Source: Trichoplusia ni (Eukaryota; Arthropoda; Insecta; Lepidoptera; Noctuidae). Taken from it: a stretch of 64,000 nt of DNA. Positions within the stretch are counted from its first letter, which is position 1; each line of letters opens with the position of its first letter. The stretch is taken from contig NC_039501.1 of NCBI RefSeq assembly GCF_003590095.1, positions 2,821,673-2,885,672 on the forward strand, read 5' to 3'. The notes below the pieces were generated by a model. It worked only from the letters and a program-made list of their open reading frames with translations. It searched no databases and was not told where the DNA came from. Shown here piece by piece: positions 11,485 through 23,019 of the stretch. Both the position numbers and the translations under genes were made by a program.

Positions 11485-11762
11485 TCTATACTTCTATACT
11501 TCTATACTAATATATAAAGCTGAAGAGTTTGTTTGTTTGTTTGTTTGTTTGAACGCGCTAATCTCAGGAACTACTGGTCCATATTGAAAAATTCTTTTTG
11601 TGTTGAATAGAACATTCATCGAGGAAGGCTTTAGGGTATAAACCATCACGCTGCAACTAATAGGAGCGAAGATACAATGGAAAATGGAAAAAAAAATAGG
11701 GCAGGTATAAATCATAACTTATATATTCTACCCACGGGGACGAAGTCGCGGGCAACAGCTAG
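11485..11762 (+). mobile_element. Helitron-like non-autonomous element, family A, copy 1
   Basis: It starts TC (TCTATACT...) after a host A and ends CTAG before a host T, with no target duplication, as Helitrons do. Just inside the 3' end a GTCGCGGGC word lies next to CAACAGCTAG, and short CG-rich arms give the hairpin expected there. Internal landmarks are a (TTTG)n run, GAACGCGCTAATCTCAGG and AATAGGAGCGAAGAT. The 5' terminus is tandemly repeated here (three TCTATACT units). It has no coding capacity, so it must rely on a Rep/Hel protein elsewhere. Confidence 0.75.
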
Positions 11763-12010
11763 TCAAATAATAAATAGGAATTTAAAACAAAAATGCTTGT
11801 GGATAAGACTACATCATTTACTTGCAGTTTCATGTACATTTTACGAGTATGTGTGTGTAAACAGTTTTAATAGGTGTGTGTATTACGTTTGGCCGGCAGT
11901 GTACGTAATGATTATTTCATAAGTCCGTGTTATGAATGGGAATGGTTCACATTAAAGTTTTCACGACCTCCTTGCTATTCGTAAGCAGTTATTATAGAAT
12001 AATCTATTAT

Positions 12011-12122
12011 GGAGGTCTACTACCACTTTTTGAAGTAAGATTGTTGCAATGAGGAAGAGAGACAGCGCTCTATATAATGTAAAGCGCCATCTCGCTTCCA
12101 CACAAGCAAGAATCAATCTTTG
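12011..12122. repeat. Dyad-symmetric MITE-like repeat C, copy 1
   Basis: The left arm contains CCACTTTTTGAAGTAAGATTG and GAGACAGCGCTCTAT. The right arm contains its inverted counterpart AAAGCGCCATCTCGCTTCCAC. The element can fold on itself. Relatives are at 18279, 22899, 28757, 31850, 33185, 43240, 48797, 60922 and 61525. Confidence 0.65.
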
Positions 12123-12433
12123 ATATTTGGTGGTTGGGCCGCAGTTCGCTCTGGTTGTTATTTTTAGATGTGATCCTTAGCTGGAGGAAATAGTCGATTA
12201 CCCTCATTTCTATGCACGGATTTCTGAATGGCGTAGCTTTTGAAACAAAACTCTAGGACAAGTCTGTATATATGAAAGAATGCCAACTTTTTCTATCGTT
12301 GAAAAGGTAGAGTTTATTATTCATCTTGTAATTCCAGTTTTAAAATTAGATTTCAAAATCCTTGTTCTCAAACATACACACGTCTTTTGTTTTCAATTCC
12401 GATTCATTACTTTTTTAAGAGGTTTATCAAATA

Positions 12434-12722
12434 CTAGCTGTTGCCCGCGACTTCGTTCCCGTGGGTAGAAGTTATAAGCTATGATTTATACCTGCCCTGT
12501 TTTTTCACATTTTCCATTGTACCTATCTTCGCTCCTATTAGTCGCAGCGTGTTGGTTTATAGCCTAAAGCCTTCCTCGATGAATGGTCTATTCAACACAA
12601 AAAGAATTTTTCAATTTGGACCAGTAGTTCCTGATATAAGCGCGTTCAAACAAACAAACAAACAAACAAACTCTTCAGCTTTATATATTAGTATAGAGTA
12701 TAGATTAGTATAGAAGTATAGA
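12434..12722 (-). mobile_element. Helitron-like non-autonomous element, family A, copy 2
   Basis: Read on the minus strand it begins TCTATACT (repeated at the 5' end) and ends CAACAGCTAG next to a host T. The internal (TTTG)n run, GAACGCGCTTATATCAGG and AATAGGAGCGAAGAT words match copy 1. It lies inverted relative to copy 1, about 670 bp away, so the pair could form a long hairpin. Confidence 0.75.
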
Positions 12723-12723
12723 T

Positions 12724-13701
12724 TGTGTCTGCTTTCCGTATTGAACTCTGATTTGATCTGCTATCGTGAATTGTAGCTATGACTGTGGTTACACAGATAA
12801 TCGACACTTCCTGATTTTCATTTGATGTTTAGTATTCGCACAGCAACAGTAAGATGGCTTCCTTCCTCTCTATATTAATACCTGCCGCATCTGGACCGCG
12901 ATCATCCGAATATTATTTATTCAATACCTTTAGGAAAATGCAAATGCAATGTACATTTTGTGGATTCAATATCCACAAAAAAATTACAAATTTTTCGTTT
13001 CGTTTTCGTTTTATTTTTATGTTTTGAACAGAGCTAAACCAGACGGTGTGTTTGGGGTATAAGGTGACTCAAATGCTTAGAGTTTTTAGTAGATACATTG
13101 TCTTTTATGATTAGTCGCTTAAAAAAAAATACAAAAAAAACCTTTCCGATTATATCTGATAGCGATAGGACCTATACCTGAGCCTAACCTCCACAATGTT
13201 GCATGGAAACCTCAAAAACAAAAGAACTGAGAACCAACAACAATACGTGTTAAATTATTAAACGAAATTCCACATAGTGAATTAGTATCTCTAGAACCGC
13301 GTTCAGTTATTGTGTCACCTAAAATTAGTCGAAGACAAATGTCCTATCAACATGCAGCCGGTTTTCGAATCTATTTAAATACAAGATATAATGTTCATAG
13401 TGCAATCTGTTATGTCGACAGTAACCGAAATAACTCAATAAATAAACTCACTAGTTAGTCTAGTTACTCTTTGAAAAATATTAAAATCGGTCAAGTGTGA
13501 GCCGGATTCACGACACTGGAGGAAGTAGTACTATTACATATTCTGTGACAGAAAGTTCGGACTACAAAACAGACAAAATTTTATCGTTAGGATTAAAATT
13601 TTTTTTTCAAATTTAATCAATTTGCGAATGTACAAACACACACGTAATATGTGTATTCACTGTAGTCAGTAGCAATAAACACATCAGTATATCGAGAAAT
13701 T
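12724..13701. other. Gene-free stretch
   Basis: I see no gene, repeat or regulatory word of note in this AT-rich block. Confidence 0.4.
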
Positions 13702-13910
13702 GATCGGATAGCCAAGTGGTATGGTCCCCAGGTCAAACCCACTGTCGCGACATGTCGCGGGTTCGATCCCCGCGTAGCACAAGCAATGTGTGATCCACGA
13801 ATGCTTGTCCCGAGTCTGAGTGTCTTTGTTTGTGCATGTTACTTGGATGTCAGTGAAAACACCCGCAATTACGACATAAAGATTCTTTTCGAGAGTCGTA
13901 TTTTTTAAGT
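13702..13910 (+). mobile_element. SINE with Leu/Ser-like tRNA head, copy 1
   Basis: An A-box-like GGATAGCCAAGTGGTATGG and a perfect B box (GGGTTCGATCCCCGC) give a pol III promoter. They are followed by the family body (AAGCAATGTGTGATCCACGA, ATGCTTGTCCCGAGTCTG) and a tail ending in a GAGTCGTATTTTTTAA word. The B box is preserved, but the tRNA-like region cannot fold as a full tRNA, so it is a SINE and not a tRNA gene. Confidence 0.7.
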
Positions 13911-14130
13911 TACGAAAAATTATACTTTCTTCAATTTAATTTCTTGAGGGATTCCTCTATATACGGGTTAAAGCACTTTACAATTTAAGATGTCTACACA
14001 ATGCTATAACGTTATTAAATTAAGATGATGAACAAACTGTTAGTCACTTACTTCGTGTTTAATCTGTGAGATGACAACACGTGCCCAAGATATGCATAAC
14101 AGCGGTCGGATGAAAACAATCCGCCATGTT

Positions 14131-14140
14131 GTCACGTGAC
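14131..14140. promoter_or_regulatory. Palindromic E-box GTCACGTGAC
   Basis: A perfect 10-bp M-box/CLEAR-type E-box is followed two bases later by a second half (GGTGAC) and preceded by a CCGCCAT word. bHLH-zip factors of the MITF/TFE/USF group bind such sites. No promoter is seen beside it. Confidence 0.25.
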
Positions 14141-14344
14141 CAGGTGACATTAGTCGTTAGGCTGGGTCTATACTGCCGCATATAGATATTGGAGTCTTTG
14201 TTATTAATGCGATGATTGTAGGTTAACATGTACAATTCTTCTTTTTTATTTTTTGTTTATTTCTTTTTAATTTTGGGTAGAGGAAATTGGTTTTCTTGAA
14301 AGTAAAAATGTAAGCTTCTAAATAAAATAAATTAAAAAAGTCTA

Positions 14345-14440
14345 ATCTAAATAAATCGTAACCGAGGTCGTCCGCGTGGTCGGATAAGTGGCCATAAATC
14401 ACCTTTGCCCAGCAGTGGGATCTAAAACGGCCTATATAAA
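14345..14440 (+). repeat. LINE 3'-end fragment
   Basis: The words GTCGTCCGCGTGGTCGG and TTTGCCCAGCAGTGGGAT resemble the 3' end of non-LTR elements related to the tail at 54390-54481 (TGTCCAGCAGTGGACGA). It is degenerate and lacks a coding frame. Confidence 0.4.
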
Positions 14441-16964
14441 AACGTCAACGTATGTGAACTAGCCCTTACCACAAGGCTACACTGTATGATTTGTATGTAT
14501 GAGAGGCACAAACTACACGCGATGTATGAAAATTAACCGCACGCACTTTAAAATGATAATGTACTTGTAAATGGTATTTTATTACCGTTCATAAGTGTAC
14601 TTGTTATAATTTAAATTGGAATAAAAAAGGTGTTGAGGTTTTTAGACTTGAACTTAGTTTTTAGTCTACAAAAATATGTGTTAAGTCGTCTGTTTTTCGA
14701 CTCTCTTCTGTTTTCACAGAATGAGCACAGATTACCTACTAAATAGTTACTTCGTAAGAATGAGTATTTGTCTAAAAGGGGCCGCTAGTACTAAAAAAAT
14801 ATATTGCTATGAATATTTATCTGAGTTCGAAAAAGGCACTTCTTTTTGTCTCTATGGACTGCATGTCACAGGTAGCAGTTACAAGGAAGTATTTAAATAA
14901 AAGTCTTTTATAAAATATAGTTATTGTTATCCAACCCGCACGTGAGCAAAACAAATGAAACTAAACGATATCGATTTTGATTCGTGTTCGTGTAAATTGT
15001 TTGTGATGTAAGTCTGTATTGTGTCAAGGACAAAAGTGCACAATCATGACAATACCGGTGTATGCGCGTTCACAACCGCGGAGCAGGGAAGTAGAAGGAA
15101 GTGGCATTAAACTTGGCAATGCATGTTAGAAACACGAAATAACGTGGTAACTTTCGACTCCCTACACAAAATTTCGGTGTCTGCATGCAATTTTGCTTTT
15201 AGAATTCATGTATGTATTACAAAGTAATTATTACTTACCACTACTTACCAGTAGCGGTGAAAGGGAAACATTATGAGACAACCAGCACACAAGAAATTTT
15301 TTCAAGCGTGTGTTTAGTCACGTTAAAACTCAGAGGGTTACATAAACTCCTATACCAAGTTTTACATCAACGAATATAGATAAAAACCTCTTAAAATTTT
15401 CCTTCGCGTGTTACCTTTTAGGCCCTTCCTCTTAGTCCCCTATATTCTGTGTTCACAACCAACAGCATGCAAATTACACTCTCTGTATTTCTATATCGAA
15501 ATATATTGTCTATCTGTTATTTGTGACTCGGGCAAGGTATTTCTACTGTTTGCGTGACATTTGAAATAATTTGCTCGTTTTGAAGAAATCCTGCTGAATG
15601 TTCAAAAATATTTAATGTTGTTAATGTTACATTAAAATTCCTTTTTCTGCCTTCAATAGTTCCTCTGTAACATGGGCAAGGACAGTAATTATAATCTTTA
15701 GCGTAACTTCGAGGAATCGTTTAAAGTTAGTAAGTCACTAATTTCGTTTTTAATTAGACATTACAATTCAATTTGATTGTATAGTCAAACTATTTCCTTT
15801 CTAATATTGCCACTAGCGGTTATCATTTGTTGCGGGTTGTGGGACTCCCCCAAAAATGGTTGAGCCGCATGAGGTAGTCGATGCATGCATGCCGCTTGCT
15901 GGCACAGGCTTGTATAGATCGATCTGGTACTTTTCTCATCAAGCCAGTTCAAGAAATACTCTGCTTTGGTTTATACACTTAAATCCTTATTTTAAAATTG
16001 TTTTGCCACTTCTTCTGAGGTAGGAAATGTCATCTAGCATTCCCAAAAAGACATGTAATAGTGATACTATACCTACTTCTAGAATGAATGACTTTACTTC
16101 ATTTCCAACCTTTTTGCTACTGTTGCTTCAATTAGTTTTAACTTTGACTTTAACTTAGTAAAACCGAGTACAAACTAGCGGACTTGACGAGGTATCGCTG
16201 ACGCAACTGTGAGTCGGTCGACAAATATTGATGTTTGTTGTGTACACGGCTTTATGATGGCTTGGGCTAACTTGTGAGATCCATCGTGTTTACACGTGAG
16301 TACTTCGCCTTAGAAGAGTGTTTTATTAAATAATATTGGTGTGAGAGCAGGTTTAACAATGTTATGTTGTATTAGAATTTGAAATGGAAAGAAAACTTAG
16401 TTAAGCTTATTTTTCAGATAGGGAAGTAACGAAAAAACGGAAGAAACTTGTCAGTTCAATGAGTTTTAGCGTTTCGCTAGCGCTCGGAGGTTTTTTTTTT
16501 GAGCGTCACTATTTGTATTCAGAGTTATTTCAAAATGACAATTGTAACTGAATTTTAACGAATGATTTGTCATTGACTTTCGATGCTGTATTTATGTTCA
16601 GGTTTAGTAAATATAGCAGTTTAAAACGTATCCAATTTAATAAAACTGTACTTGATAAATCATATCAACAACAAAATAATAAAAAAACGTTTGTTTACAA
16701 AAGCCTTTATATTTCGAAACACAACATCGTACAACAAAACGTAATCATGTAATCGTTTTATCAGTTCGTTTTATCGATAAACAAGTTTGGCTCACTTTTT
16801 ATAAACTCTTACCTTCGTTTAAATGTCAAGTGAAATTCGGCTTTCGCGAGAGCATCACCCATCATGTCTTAAATTAAGACTGCTTAATAAGAAAGGAGAC
16901 GGCGCGCTCCGGCGTATAGCGGTGTCTCACTCCCACAACTGCTTGTTTGAAGGGTTAGTTGAGG
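14441..16964. other. Gene-free stretch
   Basis: No gene or recognisable repeat is visible. The sequence is AT-rich and looks unique within the window. Confidence 0.4.
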
Positions 16965-17085
16965 GGAACAGATTCTGCTATTTACAATGACCGATATATG
17001 AATGGCAATTGGATTAAATTTAAAACTATTCCTAGTCTCTTAAGCATTTTTCCAACACAATAATTGGAAATTCAATTACGCATAT
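16965..17085. repeat. MITE family H, partial copy
   Basis: It contains GATTCTGCTATTTACAATG, GAATGGCAATTGGATTAAAT and CAATAATTGGAAATTCAATT, all shared with the fuller copy at 24455-24711. The right terminus is missing. Confidence 0.6.
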
Positions 17086-17274
17086 TTTAGTGAAAATTAG
17101 AGCGTATGGAAGTGCGGAATAACATGTGACAATTTTATATATTGTGATGTTTTCCATAATAAGTAAGAATAGAAAATAGAGTAGACAAGTAAATTCAATG
17201 AATGAGTATTCCATTGGTGAAGTCCCACCAAATGGAATAAAGAAAGCTTTTAATAATTGCTATCAAATTAAAAA

Positions 17275-17436
17275 CTAGCTGTTGCCCGCGACGTGTTCGG
17301 TGGTCCCCGTTTCCATGGGAATGCCGAGATAATATGTAGCCTTGACCCCCCATTACACCCCTTAAATTCAGTCTACTTGTAAAGCGAGACAGACAGACAG
17401 ACAGAGATAATTTCGCATTTATAATATTAGTACGGA
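17275..17436 (-). mobile_element. Helitron-like element with mixed A/B features
   Basis: On the minus strand it begins TCCGTACTAATATTATAAAT after a host A and ends GCAACAGCTAG before a host T. Its 5' part (including a (GTCT)n run) resembles family B, while its 3' end resembles family A. It is shorter than either, which could mean a recombinant or a distinct subfamily. Confidence 0.6.
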
Positions 17437-17478
17437 TTAACAAGGTAGAGTGACATTACTGTTTCGTGCCTGTGGTGT

Positions 17479-17525
17479 CTCCCGGGCCCCGGCACCGGCG
17501 CAGCTGGTCCGCCCACAGCCGACAA
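17479..17525. other. Short GC-rich block
   Basis: It contains CCCGGGCCCCGGCACCGGCG and stands out in an AT-rich context. No open frame of useful length and no splice signals support an exon. It could be a regulatory CpG patch or a decayed exon. Confidence 0.3.
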
Positions 17526-17599
17526 CTTGAATGACTGTGTTACTACCGCGAATGTTCACGCATCTGTGTTAGCCGACTGATAGCGGAGGTATGCTGCTT

Positions 17600-18278
17600 T
17601 CTAGATCTTGTGGTTTGTCAACGTCATTGTCAATCTATGACTGGATTTACTAGTTTCTAAGAAGGTTTGAATTTGGTTCTTGGCTGGTGCTTGGCAAAAC
17701 TTTGTAAAGAAAAGAAAGATTTTAAAAAGAGCTTTGAGAAGAACTTTGAAGGCTCTCGCTTGGATTTAATGAATATTACTTCCCTATAACGTATGCGTAT
17801 AAAAATAGCTTATAAGAAGGAAGCTACCTGCATACCAGATTTCATCTTAATCGGTTCAGCCGTTTGAGTGTGAAGATAAAACAAACGTAGGTACACACAT
17901 GCTTATATAAAAACAAAGTCACATACTATCTTAATAATAATGTTGGGTGATAAATTTTATTACTCGACCATTTCTCTTAATCGTGCCAATCAATATTGCC
18001 AATCAGAACCATTAATAATTTAGAATTACATCCAGTCCCCAAAAATACCCTGTAAATAACTTATTTACGAAAGCATCACAAGACAACAATAAAACAACTC
18101 GTTTCTCAAACTCAGCTTCATTCTTGAACAGCTGACACTTACTTATAATTTTTGCAGCGCGAGACGATTCAACACCACGAATACCGCATTCTTCAATAAA
18201 TATAGGGCAACACTCCAATTAACACCGCACGATATCTCGTAAGCATTAAGAAGAAACAAAGTAACAACTGGTCTTCGT
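17600..18278. other. Gene-free stretch with a degraded Helitron-B fragment
   Basis: Between about 17800 and 17905 the words ATTTCATCTTAATCGGTTCA and GCCGTTTGAGTGTGAAGATA resemble the interior of family B (compare 21600-21640). Its ends are gone. Otherwise nothing is seen. Confidence 0.35.
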
Positions 18279-18397
18279 ACTTACCACTTTACAAAGAAAT
18301 ATTATCGTGGTTGTGGAAGCGTGACAAAGCTATACTGTGTAGAGCGTTGTCTCTCTCTCTCTCTCTTCCACTTTAAGAGGTATTATCGGTCGCATCT
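18279..18397. repeat. Dyad-symmetric MITE-like repeat C, copy 2
   Basis: It has TACCACTTTACAAAGAAAT at the left, GTTGTGGAAGCGTGACAAAG internally, GTAGAGCGTTGTCTCTC with an expanded (CT)n run and CCACTTTAAGAGGTATTAT at the right. The CT microsatellite has grown inside the right arm. Confidence 0.6.
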
Positions 18398-18803
18398 TGC
18401 TTTCCCTTACAAGGCTTCAGAAAACTGTAACTCAACAATTAAGGCAGGTTGTGTTATTACCGATTGTTGGAAAGAAGCTATAAACGCCCGTTAAGACTTA
18501 ATTAAGCTTAAACTGGTTTCGGATTTGAAGAATGAGCGTGGGATTAGCAAAGGGGTTTTTTATGTGGTCTCTGCAGTTTTAGCTTTGGAGTCTTTAAAAG
18601 CTTATTGGCGACACTTGCCTCCAGCCACAGCGAACATCTTAGTATAAACCTGGCGACCGACACTTATATTCAGATATACGAAAATCTTTTTTTAGAATTA
18701 AGTGTTAAAAAACAAACTTCAATTTTCCATGCTGTTTTTTTACAGCAAAGTGTGTGAAACTATTCTGCTTTCATTTGAGCAAATGAAGATATTTGATTTG
18801 AGT

Positions 18804-18999
18804 GCACAGATAGCCGAGTGGTTAAGGTCATCATGCAAAACCCACTTTGCGCGACGTGGCGCGGGTTCGATCCCCGCGTAGGACAAGCATTTGTGTGATC
18901 CACGAATGTTTGTTCTGGGTGTCCTTTTCCATGTGAATTGTATGTTTGTGAAAGCGGCACAAAGTTTAAATTCCTTAATGCGGGAGTCGCTTTAAAAAA
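18804..18999 (+). mobile_element. SINE with Leu/Ser-like tRNA head, copy 2
   Basis: The A box GATAGCCGAGTGGTTAAGG and B box GCGGGTTCGATCCCCGCG are well kept. The body GTGTGATCCACGAATGTTTG and the conserved tail hairpin region ending GCGGGAGTCGCTTTAAAAAA match the other copies. This is one of the better-preserved copies. Confidence 0.75.
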
Positions 19000-20385
19000 A
19001 AGAAAAGAAAAGATTGGATTTGATTTGAAATATAAAAATCAAGCAGAATCTGTTTACTTGTCCGTCCTTTAGTTGTTGTCTCAAGGTTGCGGGGAAATTG
19101 TTCCGTACCTGTTTCCGCGTCGCGGCATCCCGTCTGACGGGTCTCGGTGCAAGTGCAAGAAGTTCAGCCTCTTGACTGATAGCGGCTTAAGGTTTAGCCT
19201 GCAAGTCAAGCTGGGAAATTTCTATTACTGAAATATCAATGGATATTAATAAAATGTAGTTTTGGTAAATTAAACATATAACGGACTTCAAATAAAAGAG
19301 AACTGAAATGTTTATGGGTTCAAATGATACTTGAGAAAAAAATCAATGAAATCGGCTAATCCAATCCAAAGTTCTGAGTTCACAAAGTTCACAAATATAC
19401 AAAAAAAACAATCGAATTGCGAACCTCCTCGCTTTTTGAAGTCGTTTGAAAATGAATGTGACGTCTGTCATTCTTGTACCTTGATACGGAGTCTGGTCCG
19501 ATACCAAAAAAGGATATAAGCTGGACTAAAGTAGAATGCTCCAGGTATTAGGTCCAACGTTGTACCTGTAATTGTACATAGAAGTGTACATAATAAATGA
19601 ACTATTACAACCGGAACGAAAAACAAACAAACGAACAAACAAGAAAAGTGGGAAAATGAGATGTGGTGAGTTGGGTGAATTGAAGTGAGCATTACATCTA
19701 AAAACAGCATTTTACAACATTTTTTCTGCGGATAAATCTATTAACCCCTAGATGATATGACCGAGGCTTTAATCATAAAAGTAACCGTTCTATGGCAGTC
19801 GGGGAAAAAAGCAAGCGAATACCATATTTTCTAGGATGTGCCATTTATGCTTCGCTTCAACATTTTAATAGCTATTGTTTATCGTTGAATAGACTGAAAG
19901 CTAGTCAAACTTTTCAATCGTAAAACTGGAAATGAAAACTTAAGCTGCAATATCTTTCCACCTATAATCGTCAAATTCATTCTGACATTCACATTATGTT
20001 GAACAAAAGCTTCTAAGTAACAGAATGTTTCATGTTTGAGGTCTCGTGTCGAAAGTTTTATTGATGTTCTACATTTATTTATTCACGTGGTAAGATCACT
20101 CACGGCCGTTACCAAACAAAGGTCTAATCTCGCCTTGTCGTCCACAATGAGCCCATATAAGACGCATCAATTCAACTTAATTTCGTTTTGAACTTCTCAC
20201 TTTCGCTGTTATGTAATACTGTCGCCATTTTAGAACGATCCGTATTTGAAAATTCGTTTTTGATTTCGATGATCTATGTTTGTTTTGCCTTCTTGAAAAG
20301 AAGTTAATCTTCTTATTTATTTCTATATCGGAGTAAAGAAATGAATTATGAAGCACGTAAGGCTATTTGTTACTGCTTCCTAAGA
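19000..20385. other. Gene-free stretch
   Basis: A GC-richer patch at about 19080-19215 has no coding support. The rest is AT-rich with nothing recognised. Confidence 0.4.
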
Positions 20386-20490
20386 TTTTGCTGTGCCAGA
20401 CAGGGTCCATAATGGTTCTGTATTATTACATTTTAAGACCTTGATGTACATTATGGAACGCAATAAATAATTGTGTATTGAGTATTGAAA
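20386..20490 (+). repeat. Dispersed repeat G (retroelement 3' end?), copy 1
   Basis: GCTGTGCCAGACAGGGTCCA, ACATTATGGAACGCAATAAA and a closing TTGTGTATTGAG word recur at 63900-63996. An AATAAA near the end suggests the 3' end of a retrotransposon transcript. Confidence 0.55.
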
Positions 20491-21478
20491 AACATACTTG
20501 GGTATGAAAAGCTGATCCACGTTTATTTTTACAATTGTCTACATACTCGTAAATGTCGAAAAACTGTCTGGTATTTTGCCCTATCTTGCCGTTATGTTAC
20601 TAACAAAATAATAGTCGACTCTCATATTTTTCTTTCAGAAATGAGTAATTAAATAAGCCAATCGGTATCATAACTATTTCAACTTTCGAAAGCATAAATT
20701 ATCTCTCGGTTACACGCGGCCGTATTAGGAATGTAATCCAACATGACATGACGACATTTTAATTTAGAACGCATACCAAATTCAAGATCAATGACAGATG
20801 TGACGTAACGAGACTCCATACAACCAACTCGATACTCCATATTCGTTGACAGATACATTTTCCAATATGGCGGTTGAGGCACTGACAATTTTGGTAAAGT
20901 ACTTTCATTGCTCTTTAAAAAGGCACCTTATAAGATGGGTAATGTAAAACTTTCACTCAAGTTCAATGACAAAATATATGACGCAAGTTACTGATGAATA
21001 GCCCGATTACTTGAGTTTATAGCATTGGGCGGTAATTGCTATGGCTTTGTCTTAATTGCTATCGCTTCGGTTATCAGTGAACAGACAACTACTAATAGTG
21101 GATGTGTGCTTGAATAACGATGTAGTTTTGTATCTTGTTTTATGTGGGTAGTTGTGTTTTAAAAAGCCATTAATTAGAATGCTTCAGAAAATTTATGAGA
21201 CTATTGTTGGCCCTTCTCTGTACAAACGATGTTTTGCTGGCAGTTCAATTACCAGCTAAGCGTTAACGTATTATAAAATGGTGATATTTTTACATTCTTT
21301 GCGACTGGTCAAGACAAAAAATATAAAGTGAGAAATATAAAGTCGTTATCTATTTTTGCGTAAACAGAAAAAAATCAGTTCAAATATGATTTCTATTACA
21401 TTCAAGTCCTATCAAAGGACATTTTTTCGCATTATGTCGTACATTGTATCCTCCTATCTTCGTTTACTTTATTTTAAA
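20491..21478. other. Gene-free stretch
   Basis: No gene or repeat is recognised. An ATATGGCGGTT word near 20870 is YY1-like but isolated. Confidence 0.35.
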
Positions 21479-21694
21479 CTAGCTTTTCACCCGCGGCTTC
21501 GCCCGCGTCGAAGGCGGTTATATCGCGTTTCCAAAAGAACTCTTCGGGATAAAAACTATCCTATATTCTTTCTCAATGTCAACTCTATCTCTGTACCAAA
21601 TTTCATTAAAATCGGTTCAGTGGTTTAGGCGTGAAAGCGTAACAGATAGACAGACAGAGTTACTTTTGCATTTTTAATATTATATATAGTAGGG
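21479..21694 (-). mobile_element. Helitron-like non-autonomous element, family B, copy 1
   Basis: On the minus strand it begins TCCCTACT after a host A and ends GGTGAAAAGCTAG before a host T. A CCGCGG word near the 3' end gives short hairpin arms. Inside are a (TCTG)n run, a GAAATTTGGTACAGAGATAG block and ATAGGATAGTTTTTATCC. It is non-coding. Confidence 0.75.
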
Positions 21695-22898
21695 ATTAGT
21701 AGGGATAAGACTATATATTTAGTTCCAACCCGCCATCTTTAAATATTGACTATTCTAGAACTATCGATCAGCTGATTAGCATAAATCAAACTCGTAATTA
21801 CAGCTTGCCTGATGGATGGTGTCATGCAAGTAGCATACGATTAACGTTACTTTATCAACGTATTATTATGCCTTTCACTAGCGCTGTGTGTTATCTGTGG
21901 CCAAGATGGCGGTCTCATATTTAATGTTCACGCTCGTTTTTTATTAGTTTTAGCTGGTTTAACAAGGTGATATAGCGTTATATGCTGGTAATAGTAAGAT
22001 TTTGACGTAAACATAAGTTATACATACTGGTTGTGCCCTGAGGTTTTACCTGCCTTACTTCTAGAGCCGCACATGTTCTTACTTTAAATAAAACGTGTCC
22101 TTTTTATAAATTTAGACAAAAGCACCTTTAAATGTGATTATACCTATAGTTGAAACTAAAACGTTATAAGGCTTTAAAAACACAGCGGTAGTGCTTAATT
22201 AATGCGCCCTAGTAAAAACATCTGTGACATTGAATTTAAATGAATATGAATTTAAATATGAATAAAATTAAGTTAATCTTTGTACTACTGTGTGTCATTG
22301 TCAATTCGTAAAGGCTTGAGACATTGTTACCATAAACAATGATTAAGTTGAACAATGTATGTAAATATTCTAGGGACACTTTGTCCGTTCTAAGTTAGCC
22401 TTTTCGACAAATGTCATTCAACGTAAAAATGCGAATTGGGATTTAAAAGAATAAATGCGTGATCGGTAAAAGTAAAAAAAATCCTAATTAAATAATCGAT
22501 ATTAGGTATGCTTTTCACCTTAATCGAAACTGTATTGCACTTCATGGATAATTTGACAACTAACCAAAAACGTCATCTTAGAACGGACAGAGGTAACAAC
22601 ACCTATGGAGGTAACTTTTTGAAGAACATTAAACGATAGTTTGTTTTTCTCCATAGGAGAGATATTTCGATCAAATGTAAAAGGGGTTTATTCAAATTTT
22701 CTAGTTTTGCTAGTCTAACTAAATAAAACAGAAGTGTGTAAATGTATATTTTTTAAACTACAACATTCTGATATTCCACATCAATTCGATTCGATACGAT
22801 ATTATTATGCTAGGTTGACCACAGATTATAAACAACATTTTCTTATGCCATTCGGATTGCTATTGACAATATTGGCAGCGTACCTTTCACCAGGGGGT
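21695..22898. other. Gene-free stretch
   Basis: AT-rich. A CAAGATGGCGGTC word at about 21902-21912 fits the YY1/Pho consensus. Inverted words CCTATGGA and TCCATAGG at about 22599 and 22651 could pair. No gene is visible. Confidence 0.35.
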
Positions 22899-23019
22899 CT
22901 ACTGCCATGTAAAATAGTACCTTTATTTCAGTTGTGTGAGGGTGACAGCGCACTACAAGGCTTAGTTCGGCGTCTTTTTCCCACACTCTTCATATTACTT
23001 GAAGAGGTGGTGTTAAGTA
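22899..23019. repeat. Dyad-symmetric MITE-like repeat C, copy 3
   Basis: It carries GTTGTGTGAGGGTGACAGCG, CACTACAAGGC and TTCCCACACTC, ending ATTACTTGAAGAGGTGGTG. A 123-codon frame that spans it (22734-23105) is explained by this repeat and is not a gene. Confidence 0.55.

Noticed and set aside
12441..12713. Frames of 80-90 codons inside family A elements (also 25826-26065, 28117-28314, 11494-11715)
   Set aside because: They are shadows of the same non-coding Helitron-like repeat, not proteins. Their similarity to each other comes from the DNA repeat.
21479..21694. RTE-type LINE 3' tail as explanation for families A and B
   Set aside because: Both ends are constant among copies, there is no simple-repeat tail, and copies sit between host A and T with TC and CTAG ends. 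Helitron-like fits better.
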